In this document: in pieces, positions 1 through 10,647 of the stretch
Position numbering within the stretch: the first letter of the stretch is position 1
Layout: each line of letters begins with the position of its first letter
Assembly (NCBI GenBank): GCA_943704425.1
Contig: CALSCP010002497.1
Span: 60,201-84,621, forward strand
Direction: 5' to 3'
DNA length: 24,421 bases
From: Ministeria vibrans ATCC 50519
Taxonomy: Eukaryota; Opisthokonta; Filasterea
Translations under genes and position numbers: made by a program
Notes under the pieces: model-generated
Told to the model about the DNA's origin: nothing
Databases searched by the model: none
What the model saw: the letters and a program-made list of their open reading frames with translations, nothing else

Positions 1-73
1 AGCCCACCAAGAAAAAAAAAAAAAAAAATCGCACTTACTCTGTGTGCTATTCGCCCTCTGTGGCCCTCTGTAG

Positions 74-364
74 TGAACCCGTCAACACGAGGATCAACAT
101 TGTCGCCGTATGCGTTCGATCCGATGCATATGTCGCCCTTGAATGGACAGGGTGGACTCGAATACGTTTTCCCTGACAATGCGTCGGGCCTTCGTGCGCC
201 CAGCTGGGGCCAGCGCCTCTGCTACGGTACGCCTCTCCCCGCCCACCTGTCCACCCCTTGTGTGTTATTCCGCTCTCCGCATTCACGCGCGTCATTCGTG
301 CCCAGGCAACTGTGCGCGTTGACTCGACACCTTTTAATCATTTGTCATGCGCCACCAAAACTAA

Positions 365-401
<37 letters not shown>

Positions 402-808
402 GTCTTTTTCGCTTCGGTTTGTCCCTCGTAACAGGCACCGGCGTGTCGTATCTTGCGGGTCTCACTACCGGTACCGTCTGGGGTCTGCGTGAAGGGTTGC
501 AAAATGCTTCTGCGGCGCAGTCAAGAAAGCTGCAACTCAACGCAGTGCTCAACTCGGTGACGCGTCGTGGACCCTTCCTGGCCAACTCGCTGGGCTCCGT
601 TGCGTTCATCTACAACGGCATCAACGGTGGCTACATCTACTTCACCGAAAACAACACACCAGTCAACACCATTGGCAGTGCCATCATCACAGGGCTGCTC
701 TTCAAGAGCACCGCCGGTGTCCGTGCCATGGCGCTCGGTGCCGCCATGGGTGCACTTCTATCCACTGCCTTTGTCGCTAAGGACTTTGTCGCTGCAGATA
801 TCTTCTAA
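74..808 (+). CDS. TIM23: Mitochondrial inner-membrane translocase subunit Tim23 (5' partial)
   Basis: Exons are 74-226 and 435-808 (stop TAA). Tim23 forms the core of the presequence translocase that moves proteins into the mitochondrial matrix. Seen: an LSPYAFDP stretch followed by LEYVFP, resembling the conserved segment before the membrane domain. Then come LCYGTGVSYLAGL, GLREGLQN, KLQLNAVLN, TRRGPFLANSLG and TGLLFKS, all Tim23 family signatures in the right order. The glycine-rich hydrophobic stretches fit four membrane helices. The LSPYAFDP segment lies upstream of the first ATGs (124 and 130), so translation starts earlier. A strong acceptor (CCCTCTGTAG, ending at 73) opens this exon with two bases of a codon, TG. 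The start ATG may be split across that intron, with its first base outside the window. The intron at 227-434 joins G-T-G cleanly and holds 33 T. The PRAT-type R-x3-D residues appear to be missing. Confidence 0.9.
367..399 (+). repeat. Poly(T) tract in TIM23 intron
   Basis: A run of 33 T lies 35 bases upstream of the intron's AG acceptor. It works as, or expanded from, the polypyrimidine tract. The length may be unreliable, as homopolymers this long are hard to sequence. Confidence 0.9.
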
Positions 809-988
809 CTATTCCACACGCACACACATCACAATTGTACCATCACAACTTCCTGTAAAACTGAAACATCCTTTTTTTTCTCTGAAAATTTACACTATAA
901 CAATGGAAAAGGAAAGAGAGAGGGAGGGGAGGGAGTGAAGCACAAAAAAATAACAAGACAAACCAAAAAGAAAATAAGATGCAGGGAT

Positions 989-1243
989 TCATGTAGTGGA
1001 TGAGGCAGGGGGGAAGACCTCGTCCTTGAGCTGAGGTAGGAACTTGCTTGTGACAGTCCAGGTAAGCAGCCAAAGGTCTTCGTGGCGATGGATGGGTGTT
1101 GCACCCGCACTGTGCGGGTCTACCAAAATGTCTGAGGTTTTCATCACCAGAAGCACGTTCTTCATCGACTCCGGAATCGCCTCCGCCTACAAATTGGATG
1201 TAAGTAATTTATCGTGCAAAAGAAAACACAGTAATAATATTAA

Positions 1244-1285
<42 letters not shown>

Positions 1286-4200
1286 GAATGTGTACCAGTG
1301 AATCGCAGTTTTCAGCTTCCATCAGCTGTTTCATGCTTTGTAGCAGCTGGAGCCACAAATCAGGAAAGTCGTCGAGCTCAAGAAGATCGTTGAGGTGCAG
1401 CAGAAACACCTTGCACAGCAGAGCAGACGTGCGCATGCGCATCTCATCCATCCCTACGCACGTCGTACACATACATATTAATTATATCAATCATTATAAA
1501 ATCATTCTTGTTTCGCCGTACCTTTGGGATCTTGTTGGTACACGTTAGGATTGAGAAGAAGTTGTAGCATGGGGAAGAGGACCTGTTGGAAGCAGGCGTG
1601 CCAGAGAGGTGGACCCAAAGACGCCAGCTTGGGCAGGTTGAGCGCATGTTGTAAGTGCGTGAGCGACGCCTGCCGAGTGGAACGCACAGCGTCCGTGCAC
1701 GCCTGACTCAACATTTGCAGAACGGGACACCAAAACCGACTCCACGCATCGCCGATGGCCAAGGTCGACGACGGCTCCACGGGTGGCATCACCTCGAGCA
1801 TGTGAAAGGCAACGTCGACGGCGTCCACAGGCTCACTGTTGCCCTCGAGCGACTCGGCCACGGTGGGTCGTCGCTGTTGCGCCAGAACACTTGCCAGTTG
1901 CAGACACTTGTCAAAGTTGTACGTATTCAAATGGTTCGTCTCGATCACAATGAAGCGCAGCGTCTCGAGCGATGGCACGCGAGGTGCAGTGCCGGAAGCC
2001 GCAGCGCGCACCGCCAAGTCCAACAGGGCCGCCCACTCGGCGGCACAGTCGCTCAACACGGTCGCATTAAGACGTACAATCTCACGCACACCAAGGGCCA
2101 CCTGCAACGCTAGCGAAGGCACGCCTGCCTCGCCGCTGCCCCCATGTTGTTGCGACGGCGATATCACTTGCAAGTTGAGGTAATCGAGTAGGTGCAGTGC
2201 ATGTGCCATGTCGGGCTCAAGCGCCGTCTTGGTGCCAATGAGACGCTTGCACAGGCGCAACACACCAATGGCTGCTCGCTCTTGGTGCATGGTCGGCTGA
2301 GTCTGCGCCAAGACAGACGCCGCTGCAGACGCCAAAATTGAAGTACCACCTGTGGCAATCGCAGGAGTGTCGGTAGCAGAGGCAGCAGCGACAACCGTCT
2401 GGGCAGCGGCCGCAGCGGCCACCGCCTCTTCCGTCACAAGGATGTTCTGTAGATGGTTGAACACGGTCGTCCACATGGTACACACACGGTCCTTGTTGCG
2501 CACGGTTACCTCGAGAAGTAGTTCGAGGAAGAAGACAGCCGTCTCTTCGTCGTACACACTTCCCGCATCGCGACACGCAGTGGGTCCTTGCGATGCAAAC
2601 ACCAGCGCCTTCACAAGCTCCAACAACGAATCTTCCGACAAAAACCGACTCTCGCCAAACAAGTCCTCCACGCGACAGCTCACTATACATTGTTCAGCCT
2701 AGAAAACATGAACGAAACGAATTCATATATATTTTCAGAACATACTTTTCGATTTTTTTTTTTAACCTGTTCTCGGGCTCGAGACTCGTCGGGAGTCGGC
2801 ATTTCATCGACGGGGTCGTTGGCAAGAGAAAGGTAGTAGGACATGGCAGACCAGATGCTGGTGTCGGCGCCACGGGCGAGATCGCGCGGGGCGGGGCGAC
2901 GGAGAGGCACACGACCAGAGGGAGAGACAAAATCCTCCATTTCAGTCATGGTCTTGGGCAGAAGATGGGCGCGATACAGTTGCTCAAGACACTCAAGAAT
3001 ATCCTTCCAGCCCTCGCGCAAGATATTGCCGTAGTCTCGTGTCAGTGCAAAGAGCGTTGTTGCCGCCAACTGTGCTTTGACATTCGTCCCAAACGCAATC
3101 GCAAGCGACTCGTTCTTCTCCACATTCAGCACCGACGTCAGTTTGCACAATGAGATGACAAGGTTGTCAAACACCTACAAACAAACAAAAACATTCATTG
3201 ATCGGTCGATAAAAAATAAATAAAAACAGAAACAAAATTCCATACTTTGCAGAGGGCATAGTGACCGGAGATGATGGCACACTTTTTGTAGCCGGAGATG
3301 GCACGTTGGACCACAGCTTCGTGCTGGGCAGTCTCAAAGACGTAGGAGATAGCAGTGACGCAGGGGCCCCATAGGAGCATGAATACATCTTGGTCGTAGG
3401 CGTTGGTGTCGACGCAGTGATAGGAGGCGGCCGAGTTGCGACCGCGACGCAACATCTCTTTCCACTGATAGTTCTCGCGCAGTTCGCCGCGGTGCTCTTC
3501 GGGCATGACAATCTCGTTGTACTTGATTGAGTTGTAGATGTCCTCAAGAAAGTCGCGGGGAAAGTCCTTCTTCTCGTTGAGTTTGCGCTGGTTCTTGACA
3601 AAGTCATCAAAGGTCATCTTCTTCTTGATGTTGGGGTGGTGCTGGTCCGTGTTGAGTTGCATAATAGCAAACGACAAAATGTACGTCGCGTCTTCCGTTG
3701 CAAGCACGCCGTCCGCGTTGCATGTAAAATATACTTTAGCAAAGCACTAAAAAAAGAAAAAGGAAAAAAAAAAAGTTCAACTTAGTAGCGATCTCTTGGG
3801 TGGGGGAGTTTAGGGTACCTCAATAACACGATCAATCATTTGGGCTTCGCCAGGCAAACGGAAGGACTCGAGGAAGTTGCGCACAGCCTCGACGACACGC
3901 ATGGAGCGGAAGTTGAAGCTGTGAGCAAAGGCGTGAAGGACCTCTTCGTTGCCACGCGTCGCAATGTAGTCGCCAATCTGTTTCTTTTCGAGCCAGGGAT
4001 TGCTGCGGAGAAAATCGGCCACTTCTGCTGGGTTGAGTGGGGTGTGCAGAATGCCATTCTCTTGCAAAAATTTGATCCCCTTTTGCGGCTTCGCATTGAA
4101 CTTTTCGGCGCCTTGGACCAAAAGAGTTTTCTTGAGTTTGTGCTCAATGAGTTGCTCGGGTGTGGGCAGTGCACGCCCCCATGCCGCCGAGGAAGAGAAC

Positions 4201-6216
4201 GACGGTGACGACGCTGCTGCTGCTGTTGGAGTTGGTTCTGCGACAGTGATGAATTGGCTGGGGTTGTCTGAAGAGTGAGCGGGTGAGGCACTGGTGCGGG
4301 GAGTGGCCTTGGAGCAGCGGGACTCGATGGCGTCGATGATGGAGAGGAGTGCGGCAAACGAGAGCATGTTGGTGGTGTGAAGGTCGGGAGAAGCAGAGAA
4401 GGCAGATTTACTGAGAAATTTGGTGAGGTCGCCAAAGAGATTGCTACAGTAGAGGTCACAGTCGTAGTTGAGGTAGAGTTCCACGACGAGGGTGGGCATA
4501 CGGCAAAACTGCACGAGAGTTTCAAGGCAAAGTTCAGCGTGTTCGGCATATTGAGGGCGAGAGTCTTGGATGCGTTCCATGAGGGTGCGAAAGAGATTTT
4601 CGAGCTGAAGCTTGAGATGGGAGCGAAGCGACTCGAAGACGAGAAAGACAAGACGCAGGCCGGGGGTGAGTAGTGAGATGGAGTCGGCCTTGACCATGGC
4701 CAAAAGGTTGCGACATAGGCTGTCGGCAACGAGGAGACGCAACGAGTAGAGGTCGGGCAAGAGGTGACCGCCCGTCTCAAAGGCAATGGTGAGCAGCGAC
4801 AGACCAATTTGCACCATGTTTGCCGTGTTGTTGCGGTCGCTCACATTGATGAGAGACACAAGAAAGCGCAGCAGCTCGCGCACGCACGGTAGCCCATAAG
4901 GAATGGGAGGAGCGCTTTGCTGTTCAGCGGCTGTGTCCGTAGTGAGGGTTGCAGAACTAACGGTAGTAGCGGTGGAAGCGATGGTTGCCGTCGGTGGTTG
5001 ACCATTGACCGCAGTCGATGTGGAGGCGGGAGCAGTGAAACGAACGCCGTGAGGATTGACAAAGGCTTCTTCTTGCATGGCTGATGAGACAGCCGCCACG
5101 ACAGGCTCCTGCACAACCGAGGTGGCACTGGCTGCAGTACTAGAGCCATTCACCTCAACGAGTGGTGGTAGCGAGGCGGCCGTTTCGGGGTCGTGAGTGT
5201 CGCTGGTGGTGGTAGTGGTGGTGGTGGCATCGACAACACCATCGATAGCGGAAGTAGATGGGGTAGGATGGTTTGTGGCGCCTGTGGGCGAACCAGCGGG
5301 TGAGGAAACGGTCAAGTGATGTGACATGTCGAGAAGAGCAGCAGCAGCGGCGGCGGAAGCGGGCTCGGCAGGCTCGTCAAACTCGTGCAAACGACGAAAG
5401 AGGAGGTGAACCATGTCGCTGAGGGTCTGTTCGGTGGTACGTCGAAGGATTTCCGAGAGACGACGCTGAAAGCAAATGCGAAAGCAGGTCTGAATCATTT
5501 CGCATACGGCCTCGTCGGAGAGCAGGCATCCGGCAGGCGAGGCGAGCAGTGCGTGCAAGGCGACAACTATTTTCAAGAGGACCACTTCGTCGCTCATGGC
5601 GTCGGTGGAGGGAAAGCGAGCGTTGGTGACAGCGTCGGCGACCAGGCCGACGCACTCGGCAGCGTGCATGCTGTCGGGAGCAATGAGGCCGTAGGCAAAA
5701 AACTTGGCGAGTGACGAGAGGGCGACACTGGTGATGGCGCCCGAAGTGTCCTGCGATCGAACCACCTCGATGAAGGGGGCGAGCAGAACGTTTGCGTCGA
5801 GTCGTCGAAGGTCGTCGCAGTCGGCTAGAAGCTCTTTGAGTCGGGTGAATCCTGTGAGGAGCGGGTCGCGCTCATCCTGAGAGAGAGAGAGAGACAGAAA
5901 GAGACAGAGTGAGAGAGAGAGAGAGACGCACAGACAGACAGAAAAAGTGAGAGCAGAAAAAAAAAAAAAAAAGACGAGGTTGAAAAAAAACGACTTTTGT
6001 GTTGTTTAAACACTGGGAGGTGCACTCAGGCAAAGACATGGCTTGTACCTGTGCATAAGAGGCCCATCGGACGTTTCGTCGCATGGAGGACACGACGGAG
6101 GACGCCTCTCCGGCGAAGACGTGCACTGCGACACTCGCTGGCAGACACGCGTCTGCTGACTCATCCTGAGGCGGTGGGGCGGCACGAACAGCTCCGGCCG
6201 AGGCGGGAGATGTCAT
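989..6216 (-). CDS. GBF1: GBF1/Gea-type Sec7 guanine nucleotide exchange factor for Arf
   Basis: Exons in coding order are 6216-6049, 5876-3819, 3746-3246, 3174-2767, 2698-1522, 1453-1296 and 1186-989 (stop TGA). They give 1555 residues. The family activates Arf1 at the ER-Golgi interface and drives COPI coat recruitment. Seen: an N-terminal DCB-like part (RRNVRWASYAQDERDPLL, then ARFPSTDAMSDEVVLLKIV and CFRICFQRRLSEILRR). A Ser/Thr/Ala-rich linker follows at about 220-330, then a HUS-like region. The Sec7 domain spans roughly 645-835 with the catalytic glutamate in FRLPGEA (about E733) and LNTDQHHPN. HDS-type helical repeats follow, with VFDNLVISLC, GWKDILECLEQLYRAHLLPK and MRMRTSALLCKVFL. 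Human GBF1 is about 1860 residues, so this one is shorter. The start at 6216 was chosen because an acceptor-like CTCTCACAG lies just upstream. Five of six introns are phase 0. Tail-to-tail with TIM23, head-to-head with the carboxypeptidase. The Sec7 drug-contact site is unusual (see findings). Confidence 0.95.
1244..1285. repeat. (ATT)n microsatellite in the last GBF1 intron
   Basis: About 14 units of ATT on the + strand lie inside the intron 1187-1295, which is read as AAT repeats in the transcript. Confidence 0.95.
5879..5972. repeat. GA-rich microsatellite and poly(A) in GBF1 first intron
   Basis: This is (GA)n mixed with CAGA units and a run of 17 A on the + strand. In the GBF1 transcript it reads as T-run then CT repeats ending at the CAG acceptor (5877), so it forms the polypyrimidine tract of the 172-nt intron 5877-6048. 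Confidence 0.9.
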
Positions 6217-6358
6217 GGCAGCACAGTCGCGTTGGATGCTCAAGCAGCGTTCAAATGGCTGTGAGAGACGCAAAAAATCACAAAATATTCTGTAATTCAT
6301 AATCAGATTATTCAGATATTATCATTAATTCAATTTTATTCACTCTCTCTTGATACAA
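6217..6358. promoter_or_regulatory. Divergent start region of GBF1 and the serine carboxypeptidase
   Basis: Only 142 bp separate the two ATGs, so both promoters and 5' UTRs must lie here or overlap. The middle (about 6290-6345) is AT-rich. On the - strand an acceptor-like GTCTCTCACAG ends near 6259, which would fit a 5' UTR intron of GBF1. I see no TATA box I would trust. Confidence 0.4.
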
Positions 6359-6591
6359 ATGAAGGTTTCTCTGTGTATCATCGCGGCAGTCGCGGCCGTA
6401 GCTCTTGCTGCGCCCGAAGCCGACTTTGTGCCTGCCCTCCCCGGCTTGACTGAGCCGTTCAAGTCCAAGCTCTACTCTGGCTACTTCCCGGTCGGCGATG
6501 GCTCCAAGTTTCTTCACTATCAGTTCATCGGTACGCATCCCACTTCGCTTCCGTCGTCTACACTCCTCCTTTGCGCTTCTCCTCTTCTTCT

Positions 6592-6622
<31 letters not shown>

Positions 6623-8225
6623 CTTTTTTCGCTCTCGTGTGATGACAACCTTTTCCAACACATGACCTCAACACGCCTCGTCCATTTCTTGACAGAGAGC
6701 GAGCGCGATCCTGCCAACGATCCTATTGTCTTTTCGTACAACGGCGGCCCTGGCTGCAGCAGGTACGTACAGCGGTTTGGCGAGAGAATCCACATCAGTA
6801 AATATATAATTTATTTTGATCTTTTCAGTCTCGACGCGTTCTTCTATGAGCAAGGACCCTTCCGCTTTAGCCCTGCCGACCCCAAGGCGAACGAGACGCT
6901 CACGCTTGCATACAACCCCGACCGCTGGAACCGCATTGCGAACATTGTGTTTGTGGAGTCGCCGGCGGGTGTCGGCTACTCGTACGCCAACGATGCGTCC
7001 GGCCTGCGCACCAACGACAACATCACGGCCGAGAACAACTACGAGTTTGTCGTCAACTGGCTCAAGGCGTACCCCGAGTACTCGACCAACGATGTCTTCA
7101 TCTGGGGCGAGAGCTACGCGTACGCAATGATTGTGTCCTTGTCTATATCTCATTGTTGTTTATGCGTCTTTGTCGTTGTTGGCTCTAACAGTTTTTTTTT
7201 TGTTTGTTGTTGTTGTTGTTTTTTTTCGACAGTGGCATCTACGTGCCGACTCTTGCAGAGCAGATTATGGTGAAGGGACAGGTGAACCTCAAGGGATTCA
7301 TGGTGGGCAATGGATGCACTGGAAACGCTGTGGGCGCCTGCTCGAACCAAGGCAACAAGATCCGCAGCGACTTTCTGTTCGGTCGCGGTCTCTTCTCGGA
7401 GGCGCTCAAGAAGAAGATTGACGCCGCATGCCCCGACATGGCACACCCCAGTGCGGCGTGTGACGCGGCTTTGCTGGAGCAAGGCGAGGAAGTCGGCAAT
7501 GTGAACATTTACAACACAGCGGGTCCCTGTGTCGCCGGCGACGATTCCAAGAAGACTGCCATGTGGCGCATCTCGCCCAAGACGAACGTTGTGGGTGGTC
7601 CCATCGAGTGCATTGACGCCATTGCGGCCGGCCGCTACCTCAACATGGAGGACGTGCGCACGGCGCTCCACGCTGCACCCGTCGCCAAGACAGGCCAGTG
7701 GGAGATTTGCACGTCGCGCATCCAGTACGACTCTAACCTGGACTCCCTCATGTCCCTCTACCCGCAGCTCATTGCCAAGTTCCGTGTCCTTATCTACAAC
7801 GGTACTGAGAGGAGAGAGGATAGCGACAAAGAACAAAGTGATAGAGAGAAAGAGAAACAGGGTGCTCAAGAGAAAGAGGAAAAACATGATCGAAGATTCG
7901 GACAGAGTGATAGACATGCACAGCATATGTGAAGCGAAAAGGGATCAAGAGAGAAAACTGACTCCTCTATTTTGCGCACATAGGTGACACTGACGCGTGC
8001 GTGCCGTACAACGGAAACGAGCAGTGGACTAACGGACTGGGCATTCCCGTCAGCAAGAAGTGGCATCCATGGCTCAGCGACAGTCAGGTCGCAGGCTACG
8101 CGACCATCTTTAACGACAACTTCTCCTTTATCACCGTCCGCGGTGCCGGCCACATGGTGCCCCAATTCCAGCCCACCTACGCTTGGACCATGTTCCAGAA
8201 CTTTGTCACCAACACCCCCTTTTAG
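6359..8225 (+). CDS. Serine carboxypeptidase (peptidase family S10)
   Basis: Exons are 6359-6530, 6696-6762, 6829-7119, 7233-7801 and 7984-8225 (stop TAG), giving 446 residues, normal for S10. These enzymes remove C-terminal residues from peptides in lysosome-like vacuoles or outside the cell. Seen: a signal peptide (MKVSLCIIAAVAAVALA), ESERDPANDP, then NGGPGCSSLDAF. VFVESPAGVGYSY follows. The nucleophile motif GESYAGIYVPTLAEQ (about S175) is built exactly across intron 3. GDTDACVPYNG carries the catalytic Asp, and GAGHMVP the catalytic His. All four introns interrupt conserved segments and restore them when removed; phases are 1, 2, 2, 1, and all four donors begin GTAC. The start is the ATG at 6359, which opens the signal peptide. 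Whether it is lysosomal or secreted cannot be told. The fit is closest to plant- or cathepsin A-like members. Confidence 0.95.
6595..6623 (+). repeat. (CT)n microsatellite in carboxypeptidase intron 1
   Basis: About 14 CT units lie inside the intron 6531-6695, upstream of its CAG acceptor, on the sense strand. Confidence 0.95.
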
Positions 8226-8337
8226 TCGATGAAGATTGTGTCTTTTCTTGTGACCTCAATTTTTCCATTGACAAATATCAGAAGAAGGGAAATGAGAAAT
8301 CAACAATAGTACTACATTGATTGAGGAGGGTTTGTTG

Positions 8338-9765
8338 CTAATTTGGGGAAATGTAAATCTCCGAGTGGTTGTAGGCAGCGGCGCCGCCCTTGACGACGCC
8401 CCTGAGCTCACGGACCATGCCGCAGCAGCGAATGGCCGGGTTGCCCCAATTATAGCTGTTGGGGGTGCGCTGGATAGACTGGACACCGTCGCAGAGGGAC
8501 CGCTTGGCCTCGACCAGCTCATACATGCGCGTCATGGGCGGATGTACCGGTTTGTGTCGCAGCAACATGTCGTCAGTGCACCCACGCGTAATCCACCTGA
8601 GAAGAGAGTAGTTAAAATTTAATATTCGTTTTCCTCGTTTGCTTCTTATTTTTCTCTCGTTCTTTTCTTGCTGATGTTCTTCTTCTTACTCGGTGTCAAA
8701 ACGCAAGTCGTGGACGCGAGTAACGTTGAGTGGTCCCAGCCACATGCCGACGTTGACGTCCTCGGCCGTGTAAATATTCCAGTAGCCACGGCCGAGCACA
8801 ATGTGCTCGACGAGAACCATGGAGAGGATGTAGCCACCGCCAGCGGCGTACGGCGTGAGCGTTTCACAGATGACGTGCGTGGGAATGGGATACACGCCCG
8901 TGGTGTGTGGGCGCCCGTTACCAATGAAGTAACCCCAGTAGAGGGGGCGACGCGCACTCACCGGCTGGATCTCTTGGCCGGGCAACTGCTTCATGCGCTC
9001 CAGTAGTGTGGGCAGCACCAGAAACGTGTCATCGTCAGTCTTGAGCACATAGTCACACTCAACGTGCTGCGTGGTCCACCAAAATGCTTCGATGAGCTTG
9101 GTGCCGAGCAGCTGCAGTATCTCAACGACATTGTCGAGCAAGACCATGTCGTTGTACTTTTCTGCTTCTGCGCGCAACGCCGCCAGCTCCTCGTCGCCCA
9201 GCCCTACTGTGCCCACAAAGTATCGCATCAGTACGCGCGGTCGTTCCGCCGTGCCATTCAGTCGCTCGGGTTGCTCGAGCCAGCGACCCCACGTTTGGCG
9301 TTGCAATTGGCGTGCCTCCATTTTGCTGGGCGCCGTCACAATCACCACAAACATCTCGGAGCGGAGCAGAATGTCCTTCTCTTGTTTCCCATCGCCCCCA
9401 CTGGTGTGATCGCGGCTGTCTTCAACGTGGGGTGCAACAGCAGCACCGGCAGCGGCGGCAGCAGCAGTGGCAAGCGCCGCTTCGACGGCCTCCGCAATGG
9501 CCTTCTCCTTGTCGATGTGTGCGTCGCGCACTCTGTTTGAGACCTCCTCCTCGACCACGCGTCGTCCGACGGACGTCAACTGGCCGTACTTGCTCACGAG
9601 CATCTGCACCTCGCCTTGCTGCGCTGCTGCAAGATCGCCATGGGCGCTGTTCAGACAAGCCGCGTTGCCACCGCCACCAACGTGTATTCCCACCATATAC
9701 GCGCCAATGGCGACACAAACCACAGCTACAACAGCCAGTGGGCTTGGCGTCCGTCGTCTAGACAT
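8338..9765 (-). CDS. GT31 family beta-1,3-glycosyltransferase (galactosyltransferase-like), type II membrane protein
   Basis: Exons in coding order are 9765-8690 and 8596-8338 (stop TAG), giving 444 residues. GT31 enzymes add Gal, GlcNAc or related sugars in beta-1,3 linkage to glycans in the Golgi lumen. Seen: a short basic N-terminus (MSRRR), one hydrophobic signal anchor at about 9-29, and an Ala/Glu-rich stem to about 130. The catalytic domain follows. It has SEMFVVIVTAP, RQLQRQTWGRW, the metal/sugar-nucleotide motif KTDDDTF (Asp 244-246), and PYAAGGGYILS. TAEDVNVGMWL (about 334-343) is the usual GT31 acidic motif. The intron at 8597-8689 is phase 2 and rejoins FDTEWITRG. The start was set at MSRRR because the 13 in-frame codons upstream run into the promoter. 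The exact donor, acceptor and linkage cannot be read from sequence. Head-to-head with the small gene at 9843 (77 bp apart) and tail-to-tail with the carboxypeptidase (112 bp). Confidence 0.92.
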
Positions 9766-9842
9766 GAGAAAGACAAATAAATAAATAGTGAAGTCAAGAG
9801 ACAACTGATCGGAAAGGTTAAAAGAAATGCACTTTTTTCATC
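9766..9842. promoter_or_regulatory. 77-bp divergent start region of the GT31 gene and the small gene at 9843
   Basis: Two opposed ATGs are 77 bp apart. The interval is AT-rich, with TATTTATTTATT-like sequence on the - strand. It must hold both promoters and both leaders unless the transcripts overlap. Confidence 0.4.
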
Positions 9843-9958
9843 ATGTCAAATTTTGGAGATGTCCCATTGAAAGATGTGCCCAAGTGGACTTCCTCTGTGT
9901 TCAAGGAGAAGGGTGGCACCGTCCTGTCCGTGTTCACCAAGCTCACAGCTGGATACCG
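9843..9958 (+). CDS. First exon of a small gene, possibly mitochondrial ATP synthase subunit f (truncated by gap)
   Basis: The ATG at 9843 opens a reading frame of 38 complete codons that begins MSNFGDVPLKDVPKW and ends TKLTAGYR. It is followed by GTAAGAG, a strong donor, at 9959; read through, the frame would stop at once (TAA 9960-9962). The spacing of PLKDVPKW, a central Gly and an aromatic end GYR recalls the N-terminal part of F1Fo ATP synthase subunit f, a small membrane-stalk protein. The match is short and made from memory, so the identity is tentative. The rest of the gene falls in the N gap. If there were no splice, this would be a 39-residue peptide. Confidence 0.4.
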
Positions 9959-10010
9959 GTAAGAGAGGCCAAAAAAAAAAAAAAAATATGGAAAAAAAAA
10001 AAACTCGTCC

Positions 10011-10538
10011 NNNNNNNNNNNNNNNNNNNNNNNNNNNNNNNNNNNNNNNNNNNNNNNNNNNNNNNNNNNNNNNNNNNNNNNNNNNNNNNNNNNNNNNNNN
10101 NNNNNNNNNNNNNNNNNNNNNNNNNNNNNNNNNNNNNNNNNNNNNNNNNNNNNNNNNNNNNNNNNNNNNNNNNNNNNNNNNNNNNNNNNNNNNNNNNNNN
10201 NNNNNNNNNNNNNNNNNNNNNNNNNNNNNNNNNNNNNNNNNNNNNNNNNNNNNNNNNNNNNNNNNNNNNNNNNNNNNNNNNNNNNNNNNNNNNNNNNNNN
10301 NNNNNNNNNNNNNNNNNNNNNNNNNNNNNNNNNNNNNNNNNNNNNNNNNNNNNNNNNNNNNNNNNNNNNNNNNNNNNNNNNNNNNNNNNNNNNNNNNNNN
10401 NNNNNNNNNNNNNNNNNNNNNNNNNNNNNNNNNNNNNNNNNNNNNNNNNNNNNNNNNNNNNNNNNNNNNNNNNNNNNNNNNNNNNNNNNNNNNNNNNNNN
10501 NNNNNNNNNNNNNNNNNNNNNNNNNNNNNNNNNNNNNN
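10011..10538. other. Assembly gap (528 N)
   Basis: A run of 528 N. It lies between the first exon of the small + strand gene and the 3' end of PDI, so it probably hides the remaining exons of the small gene. Nothing can be said about its content, and its true size may differ. Confidence 1.
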
Positions 10539-10628
10539 TTGGTGTTGGTGCTGAAACGAATATTGACTTTAACTCACTACGACCTTGAGAGAACTCAGAT
10601 GGTTGGTGTTGGTGCTGAAACGAATATT
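10539..10628 (+). repeat. Direct repeat of 26 bp at the gap edge
   Basis: The sequence starting TTGGTGTTGGTGCTGAAACG is present at 10539-10564 and again at 10603-10628, identical over 26 bases and offset by 64. The first copy begins at the first base after the gap. This could be a true tandem duplication cut by the gap, or a leftover of contig joining. Confidence 0.9.
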
Positions 10629-10647
10629 ATACATACATTCATTTCTT

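Noticed and set aside
73-75. GTG at 73 as the start of TIM23
   Set aside because: It follows a strong 3' splice site (CTCTGTAG ending at 73), and a eukaryotic GTG start is unlikely. The exon continues from an upstream one.
398-480. ATG-like start of the TIM23 second exon frame at 398
   Set aside because: It lies in the intron (after the poly(T) tract); the conserved LCYGTGVSYL block is formed only by splicing 226 to 435.
7150-7926. A 258-codon frame on the - strand opposite the carboxypeptidase
   Set aside because: It is antisense to conserved S10 exons and introns, has no recognisable domain, and its composition is explained by the sense codons.
9827-10588. Long frames running through the N gap
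   Set aside because: They are open only because N cannot encode a stop.
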